This document shows positions 26,350 through 33,048 of a DNA stretch of 64,000 nucleotides, in pieces (position 1 is the first letter of the stretch; the number at the start of each line of letters is the position of its first letter). The stretch spans positions 26,028-90,027 of the forward strand of contig JAPOXA010000097.1 in the NCBI GenBank assembly GCA_026707325.1. The letters run 5' to 3'. The position numbers were made by a program, and so were the translations under genes. The DNA comes from Acidobacteriota bacterium (GTDB taxonomy: Bacteria; Acidobacteriota; Thermoanaerobaculia; Multivoradales; Multivoraceae). The notes beneath the pieces were generated by a model, which saw nothing but the letters and a program-made list of their open reading frames with translations, did no database searches and was not told where the DNA came from.

Positions 26350-27822
26350 ATGTCCGCGATCACCCGCCGCGTATTCCTCGGCTCGGCCGCCGCTGCCGCC
26401 GCCACGACGACTCTGGGATGCCGGGCTTCAGCGGGCACCGCCGCCGCGAGCCCGAACGAGACTCTCCGCGTCGCCGTCGTCGGTCTCCGCGGCCGCGGCA
26501 ACGACCACGTCAACAACTACGCGAAGTTGCCGGGCGTCGAGGTCGCCGCGCTCTGCGACGTCGACCGCAACGTGCTGGAGGCCGCGAAGGCCAGGGCGAT
26601 CGAGGCCGGCGCGACCGATCCGCTGACGATCGTCGACTACCGGGAACTCCTGGAGCGCGACGACATCGACGCGGTGTCCATCGCGACGCCGAACCACTGG
26701 CACGCGCTGCAGGCCGTGTGGGCTTGCCAAGCCGGCAAGGACGTGTACCTCGAGAAGCCCGTCTCCCACAACGTCTGGGAGGGGCGCCAGATCGTCCACG
26801 CGGCGGCGAAGTACGACCGGATCGTCCAGACCGGCACCCAGATCCGCTCCTCACCCTCGATTCAGGACGCCCTGGCCTGGGTCAACGAAGGCCACATCGG
26901 CGAGATCCAGCTCGTCCGCGGCCTCTGCTACAAGCCGCGCCAGAGCATCGGCCGGGTGGAAGGGGCGCAGAAGATCGACCCGGCGGTCGACTACGACCTC
27001 TGGTGCGGGCCGGCGCCGAGAAAGCCCCTGATGCGCGAACGTCTGCACTACGACTGGCACTGGGTCTTCGACACGGGCAACGGCGACCTGGGCAACCAGG
27101 GCATCCACCAGATGGATATCGCTCGCTGGGCGCTGGGCGAGTCCGCGTTGCCTGCGCGGACGATCAGCGTCGGCGGCCGCTTCGGCTACGTCGACGACGG
27201 GAACACGCCCAACACCCAGTTCGTCTACCACGACTACGAGCGGGCGCCCCTGCTGTTCGAGGTCCGCGGCCTGCCGCGCGATCTCAAGGCGCAGAAGGAA
27301 GAATGGCGCAGGCGCGGCATGGACGAGTACCTCGGCGCCAGGATCGGCGTCATCGTCCACTGCGAGGGCGGCCACCTGCAGATTCCGAGCTACACCGAAG
27401 CGACCGCGTTCGACGGGAAGGGCAAGAAGCTCGAGAAGTGGGACGGCGGCGCCAACCACTACGCGAACTTCGTCGACGCCGTGCGCAGCCGCCGCAGCGA
27501 GGATCTGACCGCTTCGATCGAGGACGGCCACCTCTCGAGCGCCCTCTGCCACCTCGGCAACATCTCCTACCTGCGCGGCGAAGCGGGCGGACCGGCCAAG
27601 GTGTCGAAGATCGCCTCGAAGCTCCGCAACGCCGGCGACACGGCCGACCGCTTCCTCGACCACCTGGTCCAGAACGGCATCGATCCCGAAGTCGAACAGC
27701 CGATCGTCGGGCCGTGGCTCACGATCGACCCGGACACGGAGACGATCGAAGGCGACATCGAGGCGAGCCGGTTGCTCACCCGCGAGTACCGCGAGCCCTT
27801 CGTCGTACCACGGACCGTCTGA
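26350..27822 (+). CDS. Tat-exported Gfo/Idh/MocA-family oxidoreductase
   Basis: NAD(P)-dependent oxidoreductase, 490 residues, with a twin-arginine leader and lipobox-like end (TRRVFLGSAAAAAATTTLGC). Rossmann start RVAVVGLRGRGNDHV, ATPNHWHALQAVWACQAGKD, LEKPVSHNVWEGR with the EKP Lys, and GDLGNQGIHQMDIARWALG (His in substrate site). GGGAGG lies at good distance before ATG 26350. A longer in-frame extension upstream is antisense to the sulfatase and is rejected. It differs strongly from the oxidoreductase at 11706-13040, so they are separate subfamilies. Divergent from the sulfatase operon. Confidence 0.88.
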   Translation: MSAITRRVFLGSAAAAAATTTLGCRASAGTAAASPNETLRVAVVGLRGRGNDHVNNYAKLPGVEVAALCDVDRNVLEAAKARAIEAGATDPLTIVDYRELLERDDIDAVSIATPNHWHALQAVWACQAGKDVYLEKPVSHNVWEGRQIVHAAAKYDRIVQTGTQIRSSPSIQDALAWVNEGHIGEIQLVRGLCYKPRQSIGRVEGAQKIDPAVDYDLWCGPAPRKPLMRERLHYDWHWVFDTGNGDLGNQGIHQMDIARWALGESALPARTISVGGRFGYVDDGNTPNTQFVYHDYERAPLLFEVRGLPRDLKAQKEEWRRRGMDEYLGARIGVIVHCEGGHLQIPSYTEATAFDGKGKKLEKWDGGANHYANFVDAVRSRRSEDLTASIEDGHLSSALCHLGNISYLRGEAGGPAKVSKIASKLRNAGDTADRFLDHLVQNGIDPEVEQPIVGPWLTIDPDTETIEGDIEASRLLTREYREPFVVPRTV

Positions 27823-27841
27823 TGGCCCCGCGAACCGTCTG

Positions 27842-28612
27842 ATGGACCGGGCGCGCAGCGAAGCGACAACGCGACACACCGGGTGCGCCGGCGCCCACGC
27901 CGGCATCCGGCGCGAAGCGCCGGTCTGGCTCAGCCTGGCCCTGTTTACCGTCATCGCCGCCGCCGGCAGCCTCCACGCCCAGTCCGGCGTGCCGGACGGC
28001 TACAAACTCGTCTACTCCCAGGACTTCACCGACGCCTCGGCGCTCGACGACTTCACGTTCAGCGACCAGCGGGCGTGGGAGTACGGCGCAGGCGACCGGC
28101 GCGGCTACCTCGACCTCAAGGGCGGCAGCAAGTACGAGCCGAAGCACCGTTCGCCGCTCAACATCGCCCTGATCGACGATCTCCTGCTCGCCGACTTCGT
28201 CCTCGAAGCCGAGGCATGGCAGACCGGCCGCGAGTACGGCCACCGGGACCTCAGTCTCTTCTTCGGCTTCGAGGGGCCCAACCGCTACTACTACGCCCAC
28301 CTGGCCACGGAGCCGGACGACCGAGCCCACAACATCTTCCTGGTCGACAACGCCGATCGGGCGCCGATGGGCGCGATCCCGGCCGAAGGCGTCGACTGGG
28401 GCCGCGGCTGGAAGCGGGTCAGGGTCGAACGCCAGGACGGCGCGCTGCGCGTCTACTTCGACGGCGGGAAGCAGCCGACCGTCTCGACCGACCGCGATCC
28501 GCTCGGCTGGGGCCGCGTCGGCTTCGGGTCGTTCGACGACACCGGGCGGTTCAGCCAGATCCGGATCTGGGCGCCGGACTCTCGCGAGGCCCGGGACCCC
28601 GCGTTCAAGTAG
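27842..28612 (+). CDS. Secreted protein with concanavalin-like (DUF1080/LamG-type) fold
   Basis: Exported protein of unknown function, 256 residues. After an unusual ~28-residue N-region comes a signal core (SLALFTVIAAAGSLHAQ), then a jelly-roll-like beta domain: LVYSQDFTDASALDDFTFSD, LFFGFEGPNRYYYAHLA, WKRVRVERQDGALRVYFDGG, RVGFGSFDDTGRFSQIRIWA. This pattern matches the 3-keto-disaccharide hydrolase-like / family 16-like sandwich. The N-region is encoded by palindromic element copy D, so either the start lies before an inserted repeat or the annotated start is too far upstream. Follows the oxidoreductase by 19 bp, so probably co-transcribed. Confidence 0.72.
   Translation: MDRARSEATTRHTGCAGAHAGIRREAPVWLSLALFTVIAAAGSLHAQSGVPDGYKLVYSQDFTDASALDDFTFSDQRAWEYGAGDRRGYLDLKGGSKYEPKHRSPLNIALIDDLLLADFVLEAEAWQTGREYGHRDLSLFFGFEGPNRYYYAHLATEPDDRAHNIFLVDNADRAPMGAIPAEGVDWGRGWKRVRVERQDGALRVYFDGGKQPTVSTDRDPLGWGRVGFGSFDDTGRFSQIRIWAPDSREARDPAFK
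27879..27923 (+). repeat. Two-hairpin palindromic element, copy D (inside a coding region)
   Basis: Head CCGGGTGCGC followed by GCCGGC-type and CCGGCGCGAAGCGCCGG-type stems. It falls in frame inside the N-region of the secreted protein, just before its signal-peptide core. Matches copies C and E. Confidence 0.62.
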
Positions 28613-28621
28613 CCGACGAGC

Positions 28622-28990
28622 TCAACCGAGCTTCGCCAGCGGCACCAGCCGCGAGGCGCGGATCCGCCTGTCGCGCGTGACCAGGGGAACCTGATGGACG
28701 ACACTCGTCGCAGCGATCAGCTCATCCGCGGGATCGCCCCGGAAATCGAGCTCGCAACTGGTGCGGCAAACCTCCACTGACAAGGGCCAGGTGTGAACCT
28801 GACGGAGCGCTCTCTGCATCCGAGGCTCGCCCAGGTCCAGTGCTATCCGCCCGAGTTGAGCCAGCTTGGCGAGTTCCCAGAGAACGATGGCGGAGATACC
28901 CCAGCGATCGTCGGCAAGGAGCCGCTGCTCCGCCGGCTTCAGTTCCCCTTCCAGGGCGTCGACGAGGATGTGGGTATCAAGATTCAGCAT
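28622..28990 (-). CDS. vapC: VapC-type PIN-domain toxin
   Basis: PIN-domain ribonuclease, 122 residues, the toxin of a type II pair. Acidic metal-site residues appear in MLNLDTHILVDAL (Asp5), ISAIVLWELAKLA (Glu), DPADELIAATSVV and VTRDRRIRAS. The order and length are typical of VapC. The ATG at 28990 overlaps the antitoxin gene by 14 bp, as in coupled toxin-antitoxin operons. Family members cut tRNA or rRNA; the target here is unknown. Confidence 0.85.
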   Translation of the reverse strand: MLNLDTHILVDALEGELKPAEQRLLADDRWGISAIVLWELAKLAQLGRIALDLGEPRMQRALRQVHTWPLSVEVCRTSCELDFRGDPADELIAATSVVHQVPLVTRDRRIRASRLVPLAKLG

Positions 28991-29198
28991 CCCACCTGAC
29001 GCCAGTGCTCATCGTGTCGCCCGCTGGCTGCAGCTTCCCCCGAAGGCAGCCGATCAAATGCTCGGAAGTGCCCTCGACCGGTATCAACTTCGCCACCGGA
29101 CGTCCGTGTTTCGTGATCACCACGCCATCGCGATCCACCTGATCCAGAATCGCGAGGCACTGTTCCTTGAACTGGGCGGCGCCAATCGTACGGCTCAT
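28977..29198 (-). CDS. Phd/YefM-family antitoxin
   Basis: Antitoxin of 73 residues. The N-terminal half has the Phd/YefM DNA-binding fold: TIGAAQFKEQCLAILDQVDRD and VVITKHGRPVAKLIPVE. The C-terminal tail should cover the VapC-type toxin encoded just downstream. Such proteins repress their own operon by binding upstream palindromes; a candidate palindrome lies 50-85 bp before the start. Confidence 0.85.
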   Translation of the reverse strand: MSRTIGAAQFKEQCLAILDQVDRDGVVITKHGRPVAKLIPVEGTSEHLIGCLRGKLQPAGDTMSTGVRWDAES

Positions 29199-29247
29199 CG
29201 TCTACCGATCCTCATGTTCGTCGTTGATCGGCGGGTGACTCAAGAAC

Positions 29248-29283
29248 TGGACAGATCATACGACCAGACAGACAATCTGTCCA
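29248..29283. promoter_or_regulatory. Candidate operator of the toxin-antitoxin operon
   Basis: Perfect 9-bp inverted arms TGGACAGAT (29248-29256) and ATCTGTCCA (29275-29283) with an 18-bp centre. The site lies upstream of the antitoxin start, where Phd/YefM proteins usually bind. Function is inferred from position and symmetry. Confidence 0.5.
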
Positions 29284-29350
29284 CTTTCCCTCAACGGCGG
29301 CGGAGCCTTGGCGGGCTACAGCAGGTTGCCTGTCGCGGGGACGCCGCGGG

Positions 29351-29860
29351 TCAACGGGCGCCGCGCGCCAGCTCGCGCACCGGCTGCGGCGAGTCGCCCA
29401 CCGGCGTGTTGTGCTGCATGGCGATCCGCCACTCGTCGCCCACGCGCGTGTAGGTCATCGTGTAGCGGCCTTCGTGCACGGTCTGCCGTCCCTGCCCGTC
29501 GTAGTTCACCGACAGCGAGTACTCGCCGTAGGCGATTCCCGTGTCGCCGATGATCCGGTATTCCTCGTTCCGGGTCTCGAAGCGCGCCTTCGTCGTGGTG
29601 TTGAAGAAGAGGCGCCAGTCGAGCGCGCAGGCTTCCCGGCCCTGCTTGCCCGACGTGGGGCCGCAGGCATAGAAGGAGAGCGCCTCGTCGTGCACCGTAT
29701 CGAGGAAACCGTCGAGGTTGCCCTCGTTGAGCGCGGCAACGCCGGTCTCGAAAACTCCTTTCACGGCCGCCACGGCGCTGTCGTCGCCGGCGAACGCCGG
29801 ACTGCCGGCCGCGAGGAAGAGGGCAAGAATCGCGATCGAAATGAAGAGGGCTGGCCTCAT
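29351..29860 (-). CDS. Secreted NTF2/SnoaL-like (DUF4440-type) protein
   Basis: Exported small protein, 169 residues: signal peptide (FISIAILALFLAAGSPAFAG), then one NTF2-like domain: VAAVKGVFETGVAALNEGNLDGFLDTVHDEALSF, RRF/TRNEEYRIIGDTGIAYGEYSL, and TYTRVGDEWRIAMQHNTPVG at the end. Such single domains act as small-ligand binding cups or are of unknown function. Start ATG 29860 gives the clean leader; a longer frame upstream runs antisense to the Fic gene and is rejected. Four proteins of this fold occur in the window (with 11137-11673, 51064-51582, 51585-52139). Confidence 0.8.
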   Translation of the reverse strand: MRPALFISIAILALFLAAGSPAFAGDDSAVAAVKGVFETGVAALNEGNLDGFLDTVHDEALSFYACGPTSGKQGREACALDWRLFFNTTTKARFETRNEEYRIIGDTGIAYGEYSLSVNYDGQGRQTVHEGRYTMTYTRVGDEWRIAMQHNTPVGDSPQPVRELARGAR

Positions 29861-30073
29861 CGGAGCGTCTCCGGGCGTTGTTCTCGGTATGTTCTTCCGG
29901 CGCTGGAACGGACGCCCCAGCGACGGCCGCGAGGGTAGCACGGCAACCGTGGCGAGCCGCGTGTTGTCACCCGTCGGCCTGACGATGCAATCCGAGTTCA
30001 GCGGCGATCTGGGCGGTCGGCCGGATTGTAGAATGGCGGCCAGACGGACCGGAGACACAACGGGAGTTTGGCA

Positions 30074-31066
30074 ATGGACGCGCAGGCCCCCGAGAAGTGG
30101 AAGCCGCTTTCCGGCATGCCGGACGGCGCGGAAAGCTGGGCGATGCCCGGCTATGCCGACCTTGAGGCGGGGTGGAACGACTGCCTGAGCGGGCTCAAGG
30201 ACGGAACCCCCGAGGCGCGCTTCCTGGACGGCTGGCTGCGGGAGCGGGTGCGCGCCTTTGCCGTGGAGACCGGCCAGATCGAGGGCCTGTACACGCTGCG
30301 TCGGGGCGTCACCGAGCAGCTCATCGCGGAGGGCTTCGCCGGCGCGGTGGGGGCGCACACCCTCGAGGGGATCGAGGATCGCACCCTGCGGGGCCTGCTG
30401 CGGGATCAGGAGGCCGCCTACGACATGATGTTCGAGGACGTCGCCAGCGGGCGCCCCCTGTCGGTGTACATGATGAAGAGCTGGCACGCCCTGCTGACTC
30501 GTCATCAGGACACCGTCACGGGCCTCGACCTCCAGGGCCGGCGCGTTCAGGTCGAGTTCCGCGGCAAGGGCGAGTGGAAGACGAGGCCCAACAACCCCCG
30601 CCGCGCGGACGGGCTCGTTCACGAGTACTGCCCGCCGGAGCAGGTGGACCCCGAGATGCGCCGCTTCCTCGAGCTCTACGACGGCGAGATTCGTGATGGG
30701 GGCTATCCGGTCAACGTGGAGGCCGCCTGGCTGCACCACCGGTTCGTTCGCACCCACCCGTTCCAGGACGGCAACGGGCGCGTTTCCCGGCTGCTCATGG
30801 CGTGGGCCTACGTGAAGCGGCGCCTGCCGCCTCCCGTGGTCTCCGCCGAAGTAAAGCCCGAGTACATCCGGGCCCTCGAGGCCGCGGACGAAGGGAACCT
30901 GAAGGCGTTTTCCGACTACGTCGGCGACCTCTCGACGCCAACTCTCCGAAGCGCGATCCAGATCGCCCGGGACGCCCTGTCAGGCCGACTGAACCGCCCG
31001 AACGGCAACGGCGGGCGCACCGTCGGCGACGTGTACCTTCCGCCCGAGCCGGATCCAGGCGCCTGA
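30074..31066 (+). CDS. Class II Fic-domain protein (predicted AMP transferase)
   Basis: Fic protein of 330 residues. The catalytic loop HPFQDGNGRVSR (His228-Arg239) matches the full HxFxDGNGRxxR consensus, so transfer of AMP from ATP to target hydroxyls is expected. An inhibitory helix motif of the S/T-xxx-E-G/N type is seen as TGQIEG (Thr66-Gly71), N-terminal to the Fic core, which marks class II with built-in self-inhibition. A segment with YDMMFEDVASGRPLSVYMMK corresponds to the target-binding flap region. ATG 30074 has GGGAG at seven-base spacing. No separate antitoxin is needed or seen. Targets unknown. Confidence 0.9.
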   Translation: MDAQAPEKWKPLSGMPDGAESWAMPGYADLEAGWNDCLSGLKDGTPEARFLDGWLRERVRAFAVETGQIEGLYTLRRGVTEQLIAEGFAGAVGAHTLEGIEDRTLRGLLRDQEAAYDMMFEDVASGRPLSVYMMKSWHALLTRHQDTVTGLDLQGRRVQVEFRGKGEWKTRPNNPRRADGLVHEYCPPEQVDPEMRRFLELYDGEIRDGGYPVNVEAAWLHHRFVRTHPFQDGNGRVSRLLMAWAYVKRRLPPPVVSAEVKPEYIRALEAADEGNLKAFSDYVGDLSTPTLRSAIQIARDALSGRLNRPNGNGGRTVGDVYLPPEPDPGA

Positions 31067-31119
31067 CCGGACGCATCGGGCGGCGCGCTGAAGAAACTGG
31101 ACAAACCACCGACAGCAAG

Positions 31120-31398
31120 ATGGGGAACTGTGATCGCCTTGGGTGTCAAGTTCGTGAGCCCGAGAATCAGCCGTCCGTGGAATCCAGGGTCAATCTGTGG
31201 CCCCATCGTGGCGATGAGTCCCTTGCGGGCGTACTTCGAGCGCAGTCCGAAGCGTCCGGCATGCTGCGGGCCCAGTGCGATCTCCTCGCGCACGGTGACC
31301 ACCGCGAAGTCGCCACGCTCGATCGAGAGATAGCCGGCCGAACGGAGGTCCCGCGCACCGACAGGGCGGCCGAGTCCCTGCACGACAGCGAGCCTCAT
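31120..31398 (-). pseudogene. Fragment of a dCTP deaminase / dUTPase-like gene
   Basis: On the minus strand from ATG 31398 the first ~90 codons match the central part of dCTP-deaminase-fold proteins: LSIERGDFAVVTVREEIALG, FGLRSKYARKGLIATMGPQ, IDPGFHGRLILGLTNLTPKA. After ITVPH (base 31120) the similarity stops and the frame runs antisense into the Fic gene. The usual N-terminal part is also missing. So it is most likely a truncated remnant. Confidence 0.7.
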
Positions 31399-31473
31399 GG
31401 CTGCGGACGCTGCTACTAGAATAAGAACGCTGCAGTCGCCGGCCAGGAAGCCGGCCGTAAGGAGCCCCTACCG

Positions 31474-31797
31474 ATGACCAGAACCCGCCATCCGCCATCC
31501 GCCATGCCGAAGGTCCTTGAAGCTGGGGCGAAGGTGATCGCAAAGGACGAGGATTACGGCGAGTGGAAGTTCTCCTGGAGAGTGGTCGTCGAAGCGCCTC
31601 CGCATGCCGAGTGCTACACGAAAGTCGTCTTCGTCGACGAGGACGACTTTGAAGTCGAGTCGACCTTCGACTCCTCAACCGTGCCCTCCTCCGGACGCCT
31701 GGTGCTTCGCGGAACTACGCTCATCGACGAATCGCTGGCACGAACCATCACGAACACTCTGGCGTCGGTCGAGGTCGAACCGGACGACTCCGAGTAG
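31474..31797 (+). CDS. Small hypothetical protein
   Basis: A 107-residue acidic protein I do not recognise. GGAG stands nine bases before ATG 31474. The sequence looks like a small beta-rich domain: KVIAKDEDYGEWKFSWRVVV, CYTKVVFVDEDDFEVESTF, GRLVLRGTTLIDESLARTIT. Its base composition is milder than that of flanking genes. No signal peptide. It lies between the dCTP-deaminase fragment and the helicase tail copy, inside the accessory stretch. Confidence 0.5.
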   Translation: MTRTRHPPSAMPKVLEAGAKVIAKDEDYGEWKFSWRVVVEAPPHAECYTKVVFVDEDDFEVESTFDSSTVPSSGRLVLRGTTLIDESLARTITNTLASVEVEPDDSE

Positions 31798-31824
31798 CGG
31801 CCGCCACGGTCATTCGGAGGGGAA

Positions 31825-32002
31825 AGGCTACGGCAGCCGCAACTCCTCACCGGTCCGCACCAACAGGACCCCCTCGACCAGACGCTCCGCCTCGTCAGCC
31901 ACCAGGCGGCGCGGGTGGGCGCTGGTTGCCTTGAAGCCGAAGACGCGGGCCACTTCCCTGGCGCGATCGGCCGGGCTGATGCCGAAATTCCGTTCGACGG
32001 CC
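31825..32002. repeat. Direct repeat, left copy (duplicate of the helicase 3' end)
   Basis: Aligns without gaps to 32871-33048 at an offset of 1,046 bp. I count about 18 mismatches in 178 bp by hand (about 90% identity). Similarity stops abruptly at 32002, just before the end of the ion channel gene. Confidence 0.85.
31828..32002 (-). pseudogene. Remnant copy of the DUF4011 helicase C-terminus
   Basis: Encodes ~58 residues (AVERNFGISPADRAREVARV to VRTGEELRLP, then TAG) that match the last residues of the helicase at 32874-37769. No start codon or upstream body belongs to it. The frame and stop are conserved, so it may have been the end of a second full gene copy or a by-product of the insertion of the ion channel gene. 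Confidence 0.8.
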
Positions 32003-32012
32003 TCGATTCGCG

Positions 32013-32864
32013 TCAACTGCCGCTACGGGAGCCGCCCTTCCGCGAGTCGCTCCCCGCGGCGGCATCACGCTCCAGCCGCTCCCGTAGCCGGGCGAGCGTG
32101 GCCTCCGCGCGGATCGCTTCTTCCAGAAGTTGGTCGCGGTCACGCGTCGGCGCAGACTCCACGTCCTCCTGCTTGACTTCCTCGAGGCTGTTGATGACGA
32201 CGGCGATGAACAGGTTGACGACGACGAAGCCTCCGACGACGACGAAACTGACGAAGTACGCCCAGGACCACCAGTAGTGGTCCAGCGCCGTGTACATGAT
32301 GTCGGTCCAGTCTTCCAGGGTGACGATCCGGAACAGGGACAGGAGCGACATCCCGAGCGTCCGCCAGTGAACCGGATCGATGTCCCTGAAGAGGTGGTAT
32401 CCGGCGACTCCGTAGGCGTAGAACAGGATCGCGAGCAGCGCCAGCACGTTGACCATCCCCGGCAGCGAGCGAATCAGCGTCGAGACGATCAGCCGCAGTC
32501 CAGGCACCGCGGACATGAAGCGCTGCACTCGGAACAGCCGCGCCAGCCGGGCGATCGTCGCCCATTCGCCCGTCGCCGGCAGCAGACTGACGACGATCGT
32601 GCTGAAGTCGAGGAGGTTCCATCCGTCCCGAAAGTAGCTCCCCACCCGCGGCCAACGGGCCGTCATCTTGATCAGCGCCTCCAGCACGAAGACGACGAGA
32701 AAGGTCCGATTGGCGAACTCCAGCGCGTCGCCGTAGCGCTGAGACAACAATTCGGAGGTCTCGAGGCCGATCACCACCGCGTTGACCGTGATCGCGACGA
32801 GGACGCCGCCCCGGAACCACGGCGCGTCGACCGCGCGACCTGCAAGAAGGGCCAATCGCGACAT
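32013..32864 (-). CDS. Voltage-gated ion channel of the bacterial NaV/CaV type
   Basis: Inner-membrane cation channel subunit, 283 residues, six membrane segments plus a coiled-coil tail (~225-270). S4 carries four arginines at three-residue spacing (RLARLFRVQRF, ~106-116). The pore filter is TLEDWTD (182-188), followed by S6 (FVSFVVVGGFVVVNLFIAVVINSL). NaChBac and NavAb have TLESW filters; Asp at the fourth and seventh positions is the change that makes engineered CavAb calcium-selective, so calcium permeation is predicted here. The ATG at 32864 lies 9 bp after the helicase stop, so both could be read from one transcript. The gene is bracketed by direct repeats. Confidence 0.9.
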   Translation of the reverse strand: MSRLALLAGRAVDAPWFRGGVLVAITVNAVVIGLETSELLSQRYGDALEFANRTFLVVFVLEALIKMTARWPRVGSYFRDGWNLLDFSTIVVSLLPATGEWATIARLARLFRVQRFMSAVPGLRLIVSTLIRSLPGMVNVLALLAILFYAYGVAGYHLFRDIDPVHWRTLGMSLLSLFRIVTLEDWTDIMYTALDHYWWSWAYFVSFVVVGGFVVVNLFIAVVINSLEEVKQEDVESAPTRDRDQLLEEAIRAEATLARLRERLERDAAAGSDSRKGGSRSGS

Positions 32865-32870
32865 CGGAAG

Positions 32871-33048
32871 AGGCTACGGCAGCCGCAACTCCTCACCTGT
32901 CCGCACCAACAGGCTCTCCCCGACCAGACGCTCCGCCTCTTCAGCCACCAGACGGCGCAGGTCGGCGCTGGTGGCCTTGAATCCGAAGGCGCGGGCCACT
33001 TCCCTGGCGCAATCGACCGCGTTGATGCCGATGTTCCGTTCGACGGCC
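32871..33048. repeat. Direct repeat, right copy (3' end of the helicase gene)
   Basis: This is the authentic end of the helicase reading frame. Together with 31825-32002 it encloses the ion channel gene and nothing else. Confidence 0.85.

Noticed and set aside
30916..31119. Continuation of the dCTP-deaminase frame into the Fic gene
   Set aside because: After ITVPH the sequence loses family similarity and is antisense to the Fic C-terminus.
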